Part shown: one piece after another, positions 1 to 7,866 of the stretch
Numbering within the stretch: position 1 is the stretch's first letter
How the letters are laid out: every line of letters begins with the position of its first letter
Source: an uncultured Clostridia bacterium
GTDB lineage: Bacteria; Bacillota_A; Clostridia; Oscillospirales; Oscillospiraceae
DNA: 64,000 nt
Direction: 5' to 3'
Assembly (NCBI GenBank): GCA_947307375.1
Contig: CAMZIX010000001.1
Span: 1-64,000, forward strand
The notes under the pieces: model-generated
Seen by the model: only the letters and a program-made list of their open reading frames with translations
Told to the model about the DNA's origin: nothing
The model's database searches: none
Position numbers and translations under genes: made by a program

Positions 1-328
1 TGACCTTGGCCTTCTTGCCCACGCGGTCGCGCAGGTAGTACAGCTTCGCTCTGCGAACCTTACCGCGGCGAACGGTGGTGACAGAGACGATGGAGGGAGA
101 ATGTACGGGAAAGACCTTCTCGCAGCCGACACCGTAGGAGATGCGGCGGACGGTGATGGTCTCATTGATGCCGCCATGCTTCTTGGCAATGATGGTGCCT
201 TCGAAAGCCTGGGTGCGCTCACGGTTGCCTTCCTTGACGCGGACGAGGACACGCACGGTGTCGCCGACGTTCATTTCAGGCAGTTCCTTCTTAGTGTACT
301 GTTCACTGAGAATTTTGACCAGATCCAT
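1..328 (-). CDS. rplS: 50S ribosomal protein L19 (partial)
   Basis: Ribosomal protein L19 of the large subunit, at the 30S/50S interface. The reverse strand reads [20 protein letters not shown], then a basic body with the family-typical stretch [17 protein letters not shown] and [16 protein letters not shown]. The ATG at 328 follows an AGAAGGA ribosome binding site. The gene runs off the left window edge, so the last few residues are missing; about 109 codons are present against roughly 115 in the family. A clear promoter and a hairpin-rich leader lie upstream. Identification is very secure. Confidence 0.97.
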   Translation of the reverse strand, partial: MDLVKILSEQYTKKELPEMNVGDTVRVLVRVKEGNRERTQAFEGTIIAKKHGGINETITVRRISYGVGCEKVFPVHSPSIVSVTTVRRGKVRRAKLYYLRDRVGKKAKV

Positions 329-436
329 ACTTGATCCTTCTTTCGTAAAGACGTTCATATCGGAGGGTGACCGTACACCGCGACAGCGGACCGCCTGATA
401 AGGCGTGCGGACATTACGATCCGCACAAGCCTTGGT
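329..436 (-). promoter_or_regulatory. structured 5' leader of rplS (L19-leader candidate)
   Basis: About 105 nt separate the predicted transcription start from the rplS ATG. Read on the minus strand it folds into three successive short hairpins: GTGCGGA/TCCGCAC, CGCCT/AGGCG and CCGC/GCGG. Ribosomal-protein leaders (an L19 leader is known in Firmicutes) act in autoregulation. I see the hairpins but cannot match them to a covariance model. Confidence 0.4.
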
Positions 437-465
437 ATATTAACATAACTTTTCGGCAAATGCAA
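437..465 (-). promoter_or_regulatory. sigma-A-type promoter of rplS
   Basis: TTGCAT (460-465), a 17-bp spacer and TAATAT (437-442) on the minus strand, about 110 bp before the rplS start. Confidence 0.7.
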
Positions 466-473
466 GCCTTTTT

Positions 474-953
474 TCAGCTTTCTTTCACGATTTTTCCGCA
501 AATATGATCGACTGTCATCGCCAGAAGGAGCGTCGCCTTTCCGGATCGCCTGATCTCATCTGCAATATAGGCCTCGTCATCCGTGAATTTCTGGCTGAGG
601 CGCGCGGCGATTTCATATACCCTCGGCGGATCGTCGACGATCTCGACGCGACCGAACGCGACCACGCTCTTCACCTGCAGCGCCCAGCTGCCGGGGATCG
701 GCGTTCCGGCGTCCATGCAGCAGAAGCATACCTTGTTATTGGCGCGCAGCGAGTCCAGCCGATGCCCGAGGCGGCCGCAATGGAAATAAAGCTTCCCGTC
801 CTCCTCGTTATAGTAATGATTCATCGGCGTTCCGTAGGGATATCCCCCGTCGCCCAGCACCGAGAGAACGCCGCGTTTTTCCCTGCGCAGCAGCGCGAGG
901 CAGTCCTCAGTCGCCATTTCTTTGTTTTTGCGAACCAGCGGTCGAAAAATCAT
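474..953 (-). CDS. pyridoxamine 5'-phosphate oxidase-like flavin protein (Nim family)
   Basis: A 159-aa protein of the split-barrel FMN-binding superfamily, closest to the NimA/nitroimidazole-resistance group. Visible markers are the N-terminal helix ending in RREKRGVLSVLGDGGYPYGTP, the NHYYNEEDGKLYFHC strand pair and the GHRLDSLRANNKVCFCC flavin-site region. Members use FMN to reduce small electrophiles; the substrate here is unknown and the 'Nim' label does not prove drug resistance. The ATG at 953 has a GAGGTG site 5 nt upstream, inside the tail of the radical-SAM gene before it (9 bp between the genes), so it is probably the third gene of that operon. Confidence 0.8.
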   Translation of the reverse strand: MIFRPLVRKNKEMATEDCLALLRREKRGVLSVLGDGGYPYGTPMNHYYNEEDGKLYFHCGRLGHRLDSLRANNKVCFCCMDAGTPIPGSWALQVKSVVAFGRVEIVDDPPRVYEIAARLSQKFTDDEAYIADEIRRSGKATLLLAMTVDHICGKIVKES

Positions 954-962
954 CTCAGCACC

Positions 963-1628
963 TCAGCGAAACAGCTTCATGTCCTTATCATAGGTTTCCA
1001 GGCGTGTGAACCTCGCAAAGTCCGGCGCGAACTCCGGACGAAGCTGCCGCAGGGCTTCCGCCAGCAATTCGGGATTGAGCGTCGGCTCCTGCGCGGAGAT
1101 CAGCGCGTTCACAGTCACAGCGCCATCGCTTTCTTCAAACTCGATCGAGCGGATCGCGGGCCGGATATCGCTCTCGCCCATACCGCGCTTGGTCTTTTTC
1201 GTGATCACAATGCTGTCACGGGCAAAGAACTCGCGCAGCGCGGCCGTCATCACGCTGCCGTCGCGCTCGTCATACTCAAAAAGTCCCTCGATCGAGAGCC
1301 ACTTGATCTCCGAGCATTTGCGCTCCGGCTCATAGGCCTCGAGGACTTTGATCCCCTCCGGAAGCGACGCCGTCAAACGTGCGGGCAGCTCCGAGAGATC
1401 CACATCCTCGCGCAGACGGAAATCCATCAACTCGCAGAGACTGCCGGCGCCCACGGACAGGGGCAGCGCAATCGAGATCAGCGGGTGCGGATTATAGCCC
1501 TCGGAATACTTCAGCGCATAGCCGGCGCGGGAAAAAGCGCGCTGCATCGTCTGCATCAGATCCAGGTGGGATATATATACCGCGCGGCCGGTTTTGGTAA
1601 AGCGGATTCTCAGTTTATCACTCATCAC
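963..1628 (-). CDS. TIGR03936-family radical-SAM-linked protein
   Basis: A 221-aa protein of the DUF2344/TIGR03936 family, which is found next to, or fused to, TIGR03960-type radical-SAM enzymes. The start LRIRFTKTGRAVYISHLDLMQTMQRAF is the family signature, followed by SEGYNPHPLISIALPLSVG. It overlaps the 3' end of the radical-SAM gene by 11 bp, so the two are translationally coupled and probably form one functional unit. Its biochemical role is not established; a tRNA/RNA modification role has been suggested for relatives. The start is either GTG 1628 (7 nt from AAGGAG) or ATG 1625. Confidence 0.85.
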   Translation of the reverse strand: MMSDKLRIRFTKTGRAVYISHLDLMQTMQRAFSRAGYALKYSEGYNPHPLISIALPLSVGAGSLCELMDFRLREDVDLSELPARLTASLPEGIKVLEAYEPERKCSEIKWLSIEGLFEYDERDGSVMTAALREFFARDSIVITKKTKRGMGESDIRPAIRSIEFEESDGAVTVNALISAQEPTLNPELLAEALRQLRPEFAPDFARFTRLETYDKDMKLFR

Positions 1629-3453
1629 AGCGGATCTCCTTCAGCAGTTTGGCCGCGCCGCAGGCCGAGCATTGATGACGGCAGTCAGGCGAAAGCTCGG
1701 AGCGGTAGCATTTTTCGCGTTCTTTGATCAGGTGCGCCTTGCGTACGCCGACATCGATCATATCCCAGGGCAGCACCTCGTCCGAGGGACGCTCGCGCAG
1801 CGCGTAAAAATCCGGATCGATCCCGGTATCAGCAAAAGCCTGCATCCAACGGGCCACAGAGAAATAATCCGACCAGGCGTCGAGCCGCCCGCCGCGCCGC
1901 CAGACCTGCTCGATCGCGTCCGCCACGCGGCGGTCGCCGCGTGAGAGAACGGCTTCGATCAAGCTCGTCTCGGCGTCATGCCAGTTGTAGGTCACGTTTT
2001 TCGCCGTGATCGAGGAACGCAGGAGATTGACGCGGCGCAGGTATTCCTCAACCGAAACCTGGGCCTCCCACTGGAAGGGGCTGTGCGGCTTGGGGATGAA
2101 GCAGGAGGTGGAGATCGTGATCTTTACTCCCCTGTTTTTGTTTTTGGCGTACATGCGCCAGCAATGAAGCACCTGATTGGCCATCTCGGCGATGCCGCGC
2201 ACGTCGTCGTCCGTCTCGGTCGGCAGTCCGAGCATGTAATAAAGCTTCACGCTGTTCCAGCCGCCTTCAAATGCGATGCGGCAGGTGTTGAGCAAATCCT
2301 CTTCCGTCACATTTTTGTTGATCGCGTCGCGCAGGCGCTGACTGCCGCCCTCCACCGCGAAGGTCAGGCCGCTTTTGCGGACCTTCTGCAGCTTTTCCAT
2401 CAGCTCCATCGAGAAGTTGTCCGCGCGCAGCGAGGGCAGGGACAGGCCGATGCTGCGCGGCTCGCAGTATTCCAGCAGCCCGTCGCACAAGGCGGGAAGC
2501 GGACGGTAGTCGCTGGTACTGAGCGACAGGAGCGTCACGTCCTGATATCCGGTGTTTTTCAGGGTCTCGATCCCCTGCTTCACAAGCGTCTCAGGCTTTT
2601 TGGCGCGGATCGGACGGTAAACGTAGCCCGCCTGACAAAAGCGGCAGCCGCGCACGCAGCCCCGGAACAGCTCCAGGCTCACGCGGTCGTGCACGACCTC
2701 GGTGGACGGAACGATGGGCTTCGTCGGAAAAGGCGAAGCATCCAGATCCTCGACGATGCGTTTGGTCACGCGCGCCGGCGCGCCGTCCTGCGGTGTGATG
2801 GATGAAACCGTACCGTCCTCGTGATAGGAAATATCATAAAGCGAGGGAACATATACGCCGCCGATCTGTGCGGCCTTGACCAGGAATTCCTGCTTGCTCC
2901 AGCCCTCTCGCTTGGCGGTACGAAGCAGAGCGAGGACCTCGTTGTCCAGTTCTTCCCCTTCGCCGACCAGGAACAGGTCGATAAAGGGCGCCATCGGCTC
3001 GGCGTTAACCGCTGCGGTGCCGCCGGCCATCACAACGGGAAGCAGCTCCGGGCGATCCGCCGTGCGCAGCGGCAGCCCGGACATGTCCAGCATGTCCAGC
3101 ACCGTAGTATAGGCCATTTCATACCCGATGGAAAAAGCCAGAACGTCGAACTGATCGGTGCTGTCGCCGCTCTCCAGGGCGTAAAGCGGGATGCCGGCCT
3201 TTTTCATCTCTCCGTACATGTCGCCCCAGGGCGCGAACACGCGCTCGCACCATACATAATCGAGGCTGTTCATCGTGTGATAGAGGATGCTCATCCCGAG
3301 ATTCGACATGCCGATCTCATAGGTATCGGGGAAACAGAAGGCCACCCGCAGCTCGACCTTCTCCCTGTCCTTGATGATCTGATTATATTCCCCGCCGGTA
3401 TAACGGGCGGGCTTTTGTACGCGCGGCAAAATGCGCTCCAAACGTTTATCCAT
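1618..3453 (-). CDS. TIGR03960-family B12-binding radical-SAM protein
   Basis: A 611-aa enzyme. The N-terminal third resembles a B12-binding Rossmann domain (PDTYEIGMSNLGMSILYH). Around residues 255-275 comes the radical-SAM cluster motif RGCVRGCRFCQAGYVYRP (CxxxCxxC), which binds the [4Fe-4S] cluster that cleaves S-adenosylmethionine. A C-terminal cysteine group (CRHQCSACGA) may bind a further metal or cluster. The substrate of the family is not known. It leads a three-gene operon with the TIGR03936 partner and the Nim-like protein, behind a near-consensus promoter. Start ATG 3453 has a GGAG site upstream. Confidence 0.88.
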   Translation of the reverse strand: MDKRLERILPRVQKPARYTGGEYNQIIKDREKVELRVAFCFPDTYEIGMSNLGMSILYHTMNSLDYVWCERVFAPWGDMYGEMKKAGIPLYALESGDSTDQFDVLAFSIGYEMAYTTVLDMLDMSGLPLRTADRPELLPVVMAGGTAAVNAEPMAPFIDLFLVGEGEELDNEVLALLRTAKREGWSKQEFLVKAAQIGGVYVPSLYDISYHEDGTVSSITPQDGAPARVTKRIVEDLDASPFPTKPIVPSTEVVHDRVSLELFRGCVRGCRFCQAGYVYRPIRAKKPETLVKQGIETLKNTGYQDVTLLSLSTSDYRPLPALCDGLLEYCEPRSIGLSLPSLRADNFSMELMEKLQKVRKSGLTFAVEGGSQRLRDAINKNVTEEDLLNTCRIAFEGGWNSVKLYYMLGLPTETDDDVRGIAEMANQVLHCWRMYAKNKNRGVKITISTSCFIPKPHSPFQWEAQVSVEEYLRRVNLLRSSITAKNVTYNWHDAETSLIEAVLSRGDRRVADAIEQVWRRGGRLDAWSDYFSVARWMQAFADTGIDPDFYALRERPSDEVLPWDMIDVGVRKAHLIKEREKCYRSELSPDCRHQCSACGAAKLLKEIRCDE

Positions 3454-3481
3454 GGCAGACTCCGTTGCTGTATTTTTGTCT

Positions 3482-3510
3482 ATTTTACCTTATCCCTTCC
3501 GCCTTTTCAA
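3482..3510 (-). promoter_or_regulatory. sigma-A-type promoter of the radical-SAM operon
   Basis: TTGAAA (3505-3510), 17-bp spacer, TAAAAT (3482-3487), about 28 bp before the radical-SAM start codon. Confidence 0.7.
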
Positions 3511-3545
3511 TCCCAAACATCGCACGGCAAAGAAGGATTTGATTC

Positions 3546-3574
3546 TTTACAAGGTTTTGGAAACAAGTTATAAT
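3546..3574 (+). promoter_or_regulatory. sigma-A-type promoter of the HAD gene
   Basis: TTTACA (3546-3551), 17-bp spacer, TATAAT (3569-3574), then a 27-bp leader to ATG 3602. It is divergent from, and close to, the radical-SAM promoter. Confidence 0.8.
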
Positions 3575-3601
3575 GAATCCATTGAATAAGGAGGAGCGGG
3601 T

Positions 3602-4366
3602 ATGAAGCACTATCAGAACTTTATTTTCGATCTCTACGGCACGCTGATCGATATCTGGACCGACGAAAGCGATCCCCTGCTCTGGCAGCGCATGAGCGAG
3701 ATTTACAGCTGCTGCGGTGCGGATTACACACCGGACGCGCTGAGGATCGCCTACCACCGCATCGCCGTCGAGGAGCAGGAAAAGCTCGGCGCACAGACCG
3801 GTGTGCAGTACCCGGAGATCCAACTGGAAAATGTTTTCCTGCGCCTCAACCGCGAGGCTCCGGTCAGGCACCGGACGGAAATCAGCCTCCGCGGCAAAAA
3901 AGAGCAGGCGCTGTGGCTAGCGATGATCGCAAACACCTTCCGCTGCCTGTCCACACGGCGCTTTCGCATCTATCCGCACGTCAAAGACGTTCTGACCGCC
4001 CTGCGCGCACAGGGACATGCGATCTATCTGCTGTCCAACGCGCAGCGCATCTTCACGATGCCGGAGCTGGAACGGCTCGGCCTGGTCGATTTCTTCGACG
4101 CGATCTACATCTCCTCCGACTGCGGCATGGCAAAACCCGAGGCCGCGTTCCTGCAGAGGCTGCTGGACGAGCAGCGGCTGAAAGCCGAGGACTGCGTCAT
4201 GATCGGCAACGACTGGCGCAGCGATATGGCGATCGCCGCCAAATGCGGCGTCGACGGCATTTTCCTCAACATCGATCACTACCGGGAAGCCGAGATCCGC
4301 GCGGGGCTGCCCAAGGGCCGCTTCCGCGTGATTCAGAGCGGCGACATTGCGGAGCTGCTCCCCTGA
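3602..4366 (+). CDS. HAD-superfamily hydrolase
   Basis: A 254-aa haloacid-dehalogenase-fold protein. Motif I is FDLYGTLID with the nucleophile Asp10. The second, acid/base Asp of phosphatases is replaced by Tyr12, as in haloacid dehalogenases and some uncharacterised members. Motif II is LLSNAQR, the motif III Lys lies in the MAKPEAAF region, and motif IV is IGNDWRSDM. Residues 15-110 form the cap. The substrate cannot be told from sequence. It is a single gene behind its own promoter, with AAGGAGGAG before the ATG. Its 3' end overlaps the convergent M50 protease gene by 34 bp. Confidence 0.82.
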   Translation: MKHYQNFIFDLYGTLIDIWTDESDPLLWQRMSEIYSCCGADYTPDALRIAYHRIAVEEQEKLGAQTGVQYPEIQLENVFLRLNREAPVRHRTEISLRGKKEQALWLAMIANTFRCLSTRRFRIYPHVKDVLTALRAQGHAIYLLSNAQRIFTMPELERLGLVDFFDAIYISSDCGMAKPEAAFLQRLLDEQRLKAEDCVMIGNDWRSDMAIAAKCGVDGIFLNIDHYREAEIRAGLPKGRFRVIQSGDIAELLP

Positions 4367-4911
4367 CGAATCTGAGCAGCCAGCAAAAACAGGCCGGCTG
4401 CAGCAAGCGCCGCTCCTCTCCCGCGAACGAATTGGATCAGTCCCGCAAAAGCGGTTAGAATCGAGCTCACCGCGCTTAAGCGGCGCGCACTCTCGGAGGA
4501 AAGCAGCGCTTCCGCCACGCGTCCGCCGTCCAGCGGAAGCGCTGGGATCAGATTAAAAGCCGATAAAAGCAGGCTGATCCCGGCCGAGAGCTCTCCGGAA
4601 GGGCCAAAATGCGCAGCGATCCAGGCATAGCACAGGCCCGCGGCGGGTCCTGCCAGAGCGACGGCAGCCTGTCCCCATGGGCCGGGATCTCCGTCATACC
4701 GCAGGCACAGGCCGCACAGTTCCCATTGCAGCGCGCGAATCCGACAGCCATGCGCGCGCAGGCAAAGCCAGTGACCCAATTCGTGAGTCAATACCGGCAG
4801 CATAATCATCCACAGCGTACGGCTGTCCGCACAGTATACGATCCATCCCGCAGCCAGCGCCGCCCAGGGACTGACCCTTGCCTGGAGCCGTTTATCAGGG
4901 CGACACTTCAT
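4333..4911 (-). CDS. M50-family (site-2-protease-like) membrane metalloprotease
   Basis: A 192-aa polytopic membrane protein with the zinc motif HELGH (about residues 43-47) and the second motif LPLDGGR (about 125-131), which supplies the Asp ligand. These define S2P/SpoIVFB-like intramembrane proteases. The order, HExxH in an early membrane helix and then NLIPALPLDGGR, fits the SpoIVFB group, which processes pro-sigma-K during sporulation; that role is inference. ATG 4911 lies inside the last codons of a 53-aa membrane ORF, a translational-coupling arrangement. A longer reading from 4989 gives an unlikely Cys-rich N-terminus and is rejected. Confidence 0.8.
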   Translation of the reverse strand: MKCRPDKRLQARVSPWAALAAGWIVYCADSRTLWMIMLPVLTHELGHWLCLRAHGCRIRALQWELCGLCLRYDGDPGPWGQAAVALAGPAAGLCYAWIAAHFGPSGELSAGISLLLSAFNLIPALPLDGGRVAEALLSSESARRLSAVSSILTAFAGLIQFVRGRGAALAAAGLFLLAAQIRQGSSSAMSPL

Positions 4912-5056
4912 ACAGCTTATGTCCCAGCGCCTGCACCGTCTCACGCTCCAGGCCGAGAAAGGCCAGGAGCTTTCGCTGCAGCAAAGCATTGGACGGGATC
5001 AGCGTTTTCAGCACGATCATCCATACAATTATTAGCAGGATCAGCCATCGTTTCAT
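4895..5056 (-). CDS. small single-span membrane protein upstream of the M50 protease
   Basis: A 53-aa ORF beginning MKRWLILLIIVWMIVLK, a strong transmembrane helix, followed by a soluble tail rich in Leu and Glu. ATG 5056 is preceded by AGGGTG at 6 nt; the alternative ATG at 5077 has no such site. Its stop lies 17 bp inside the M50 gene, so the two are translated together. I do not recognise a family. The position suggests a partner or regulator of the protease, as SpoIVFA is for SpoIVFB, but it has no sequence feature of SpoIVFA. Confidence 0.6.
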   Translation of the reverse strand: MKRWLILLIIVWMIVLKTLIPSNALLQRKLLAFLGLERETVQALGHKLYEVSP

Positions 5057-5124
5057 CGCAAGCACCCTGTTCAGCATATGGTCTGAACCGATCGAAGATG
5101 CCGGGGTGCTTTTGGAGGGAAAGC

Positions 5125-5883
5125 ATGAGTCAGCAAGAAATTCGAAGCATTCTTCAGGCTGTACGGGACGGTTCGCTCAGCCCGGACGAGGCGATGACCC
5201 GCCTCAAGCTGGAGCCGTTTCAGGATCTGGGCTATGCCAAGGTCGACCATCACCGCGAGCTGCGGCAAGGCGTGTCCGAGGTGATCTACGGCGCCGGGAA
5301 AACGCCCGGGCAGATCATCGGCATCGCAGGAGCGATGCGTGCTCGCGGGCAGCAGGCCATCCTGATCACCCGGATCGACAAGGCGACCGCAGAACAGATC
5401 GCCGCGGTGCATCCGATGCATTACTATGAGTCGGCCCACGTCGGCCTTATCGGAAAAATGACCGAGCCGGACGGCGACGGAACGATCGTCGTCGCCTGCG
5501 GCGGCACCAGCGATCTGCCGGTGGCCGAGGAGGCCGCCATCACAGCCGAGACGCTGGGCAACCGGGTCGAACGGCTCTATGACGTCGGTGTTTCCGGCAT
5601 TCACCGGCTGCTGTCCAACATGGAGCAGATCATGACTGCGCGCTGCATCGTCGCTGTGGCAGGCATGGAGGGCGCGCTGCCCTCCGTGATCGGCGGTTTG
5701 GCCGACGTGCCCGTCATCGCCGTGCCGACCAGCGTCGGCTACGGCGCTTCGCTCGGCGGGATCGCCGCGCTGCTGAGCATGCTCAATTCCTGTGCCAGCG
5801 GCGTTTCTGTCGTCAACATCGACAACGGCTTCGGCGGCGGATATCTGGCTCACATCATCAACCATCTGGGGAAAAAGGCATGA
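5125..5883 (+). CDS. larB: LarB, pyridinium-3,5-biscarboxylic acid mononucleotide synthase
   Basis: A 252-aa LarB. It carboxylates and hydrolyses nicotinic acid adenine dinucleotide to P2CMN, the first step toward the nickel-pincer nucleotide cofactor of lactate racemase. The C-terminal two thirds is AIR-carboxylase-like (PurE fold), with ACGGTSDLPVAEEAA and VAGMEGALPSVIGGL as markers. GGAGGG stands 5 nt before ATG 5125. The stop overlaps larC by 4 bp (ATGA), giving an operon larB-larC-larE. Confidence 0.95.
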   Translation: MSQQEIRSILQAVRDGSLSPDEAMTRLKLEPFQDLGYAKVDHHRELRQGVSEVIYGAGKTPGQIIGIAGAMRARGQQAILITRIDKATAEQIAAVHPMHYYESAHVGLIGKMTEPDGDGTIVVACGGTSDLPVAEEAAITAETLGNRVERLYDVGVSGIHRLLSNMEQIMTARCIVAVAGMEGALPSVIGGLADVPVIAVPTSVGYGASLGGIAALLSMLNSCASGVSVVNIDNGFGGGYLAHIINHLGKKA

Positions 5884-7040
5884 GAGAACTCTTTATCGAT
5901 GCATCGCGCGGCCTTGCGGGCGACATGCTCTGCGCCGCGCTGCTGGAACTGTTTGAAGATCCGGGCGCCATGGTTGAGCAGCTCAACGGCCTCGGCATCC
6001 CGGGCATACAGTATCGGCTGAAAAAGACGAACCGCTACTCGATCGCCGGCTCGCATCTGCATGTCGAATACCTGGGTGAAGAAGAAGGCTTCGGCGAGGC
6101 GCAGCCCCGTCATCGATCCCTGGAGGATATCGAAGAGATCGTCGACGAACTCTTCCTGCCGGACGTCACGAAAGAAAAAGTCCGCGCCATCTATCACTCG
6201 ATTGCGGAGGCGGAGGCAAAGGTACACGGAACGGTCTATTCCCTGGTGCATTTTCATGAGCTCGGCGCGATGGACGCCGTAGCCGATATTGCGGCCGCCT
6301 GTTTTCTGACAGATGCCCTGCGTGTCTCGCATATCACCGCAAGCCCCGTTTGCACCGGCTTTGGCAGCGTGAGGGCGGCGCACGGCGTCCTGCCTGTTCC
6401 CGCGCCCGCCACTGCGCGCCTGCTGGAGGGTATCCCCTGCTTCGCCGGCGAGATCGAAGGCGAGCTGTGCACGCCGACCGGCGCTGCGCTTCTGCGGCAT
6501 CTGTCCGAAACTTTCGGGCAGATGCCCGCCATGACGCCGATCGCGGAAGGCTGCGGTCTCGGGCAGAAGGATTTCGGCCGACTCAGCTGCGTGCGCGTCT
6601 TCCTCGGAGAAGCAGAGGAGCGGGTTGTCGAGCTATGCTGCAATGTGGACGATATGAGTCCCGAAGCGGTAGGCTTTGCGATCGACGAAATGCTGCGCGG
6701 CGGCGCTGTGGACGCCTGGTACGAGCCCATCGGCATGAAAAAGAACCGTCCCGGCTTGATCCTCGCCTGCCTGTGCCATGAGGATAAGCGAGACGAGATC
6801 GTGCGGCTGCTGTTCAAGCACACGACCACGATCGGCATCCGTGAGGCGCTCTGCCGCCGTTACGTTCTGAAAAGAAACGAGGAGACCCTCACGACGCCTT
6901 ACGGACCGATCCGTCAGAAAACATCGCAGGGCTACGGGGTCGAGCGCAGGAAATATGAGTACGAGGACCTTGCGCGCATCGCCCGCGAAAAGGATCTGAG
7001 CCTGCGGGAACTTGAGGAACTGCTCCATGACGCCGAATGA
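5880..7040 (+). CDS. larC: LarC, nickel insertion protein of the Ni-pincer cofactor
   Basis: A 386-aa LarC, the CTP-dependent cyclometallase that inserts nickel into P2TMN. The N-terminus MRELFIDASRGLAGDM and the GFGSVRAAHGVLPVPAPATARLL block are typical. The central acidic and His-rich segment (about residues 60-85) is where metal binding is expected. In Lactobacillus plantarum the gene is split by a programmed frameshift; here it is one uninterrupted frame. It overlaps larB by 4 bp and larE by 14 bp. Confidence 0.95.
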   Translation: MRELFIDASRGLAGDMLCAALLELFEDPGAMVEQLNGLGIPGIQYRLKKTNRYSIAGSHLHVEYLGEEEGFGEAQPRHRSLEDIEEIVDELFLPDVTKEKVRAIYHSIAEAEAKVHGTVYSLVHFHELGAMDAVADIAAACFLTDALRVSHITASPVCTGFGSVRAAHGVLPVPAPATARLLEGIPCFAGEIEGELCTPTGAALLRHLSETFGQMPAMTPIAEGCGLGQKDFGRLSCVRVFLGEAEERVVELCCNVDDMSPEAVGFAIDEMLRGGAVDAWYEPIGMKKNRPGLILACLCHEDKRDEIVRLLFKHTTTIGIREALCRRYVLKRNEETLTTPYGPIRQKTSQGYGVERRKYEYEDLARIAREKDLSLRELEELLHDAE

Positions 7041-7830
7041 AAAATATCAAAAGCTTCTGACTGTCCTGTCCGGCTGCGGATCGCTGGCAGTCGCCTGTTC
7101 CGGCGGCGTGGATTCCTCCTTTCTGCTGAAAGCGGCGCAAACGGCACTGGGCGGGCAGGTGCTCGCCCTGACGGTGGATTCCGCGTTCGTTCCCCGTTCG
7201 GAAATCCAGGCGGCCGAAGAATTCTGTCTGACTTACGGGATCCGGCAAAAGCTGGTAAATGTTGACGTCCTCTCTGTGCCCGGCGTCGCGGACAATCCGC
7301 CCCATCGCTGCTATTTCTGCAAGCGCGGACTGTTTGAACATATGCTCCGGGCCGCCGAAGAGGAGGGCTTTTGCCTGCTCGCCGAAGGCTCCAACATCGA
7401 CGACGTCGGCGATTTCCGTCCGGGCATGCGGGCGATCGCCGAGCTCGGCGTCCTCAGTCCGCTGCGCGATGCCGGTCTGAGCAAAGCGGACATCCGCATG
7501 CTCGCCAGGGAAATCGGCCTGAATTGCTGGGACAAGCCCTCGGCCGCCTGTCTCGCCTCGCGGATCGCATATCACGAGCCGATCACCCCAGAAAAGCTGT
7601 CTGCGGTCGAGCAGGCCGAATCGCTGCTGCGATCCATCGGGATCCGGCAATGCCGCGTGCGCGTACATGATAAGCTGGCGCGGATCGAAGTGCCGCCCGA
7701 GGATTTCCCGCTTCTGACGGATCAACGCGAATGGATCGTCAGCAAACTCAAGGCGCTGGGTTTCCTCTATATTACGCTGGATTTGGCCGGCTTCCGCAGC
7801 GGAAGCATGAACGAGATATTAAAAAAATAA
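7027..7830 (+). CDS. larE: LarE, ATP-dependent sulfur transferase for the Ni-pincer cofactor
   Basis: A 267-aa PP-loop ATPase with the ATP motif SGGVDSS at about residues 25-31. LarE converts the two carboxylates of P2CMN to thiocarboxylates. Cys in the PSAACLASRI stretch is equivalent to the sacrificial Cys176 of the L. plantarum enzyme. There is also a CYFC pair (about residue 97), so three cysteines are present, as in the LarE group that carries a [4Fe-4S] cluster and need not sacrifice its own sulfur; this assignment is inference. ATG 7027 (GAGGAAC site) is preferred to 7012. A strong terminator follows. Confidence 0.93.
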   Translation: MTPNEKYQKLLTVLSGCGSLAVACSGGVDSSFLLKAAQTALGGQVLALTVDSAFVPRSEIQAAEEFCLTYGIRQKLVNVDVLSVPGVADNPPHRCYFCKRGLFEHMLRAAEEEGFCLLAEGSNIDDVGDFRPGMRAIAELGVLSPLRDAGLSKADIRMLAREIGLNCWDKPSAACLASRIAYHEPITPEKLSAVEQAESLLRSIGIRQCRVRVHDKLARIEVPPEDFPLLTDQREWIVSKLKALGFLYITLDLAGFRSGSMNEILKK

Positions 7831-7864
7831 GAGCCATGCCAAAAGGCATAGCTCTTATTTTTTC
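7823..7864. terminator. bidirectional terminator between larE and tyrS
   Basis: Stem AAATAAGAGC..ATGCC / GGCAT..GCTCTTATTT with an AAAA loop, A-rich before and T-rich after, serving the two convergent genes. Confidence 0.9.
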
Positions 7865-7866
7865 TG

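Noticed and set aside
504..1727. Long plus-strand ORFs opposite the radical-SAM operon, and similar ones opposite polA, glnS, dxs and rnj
   Set aside because: They mirror the reverse strand of well-identified genes, a usual effect of GC-rich codon bias, and lack family features.
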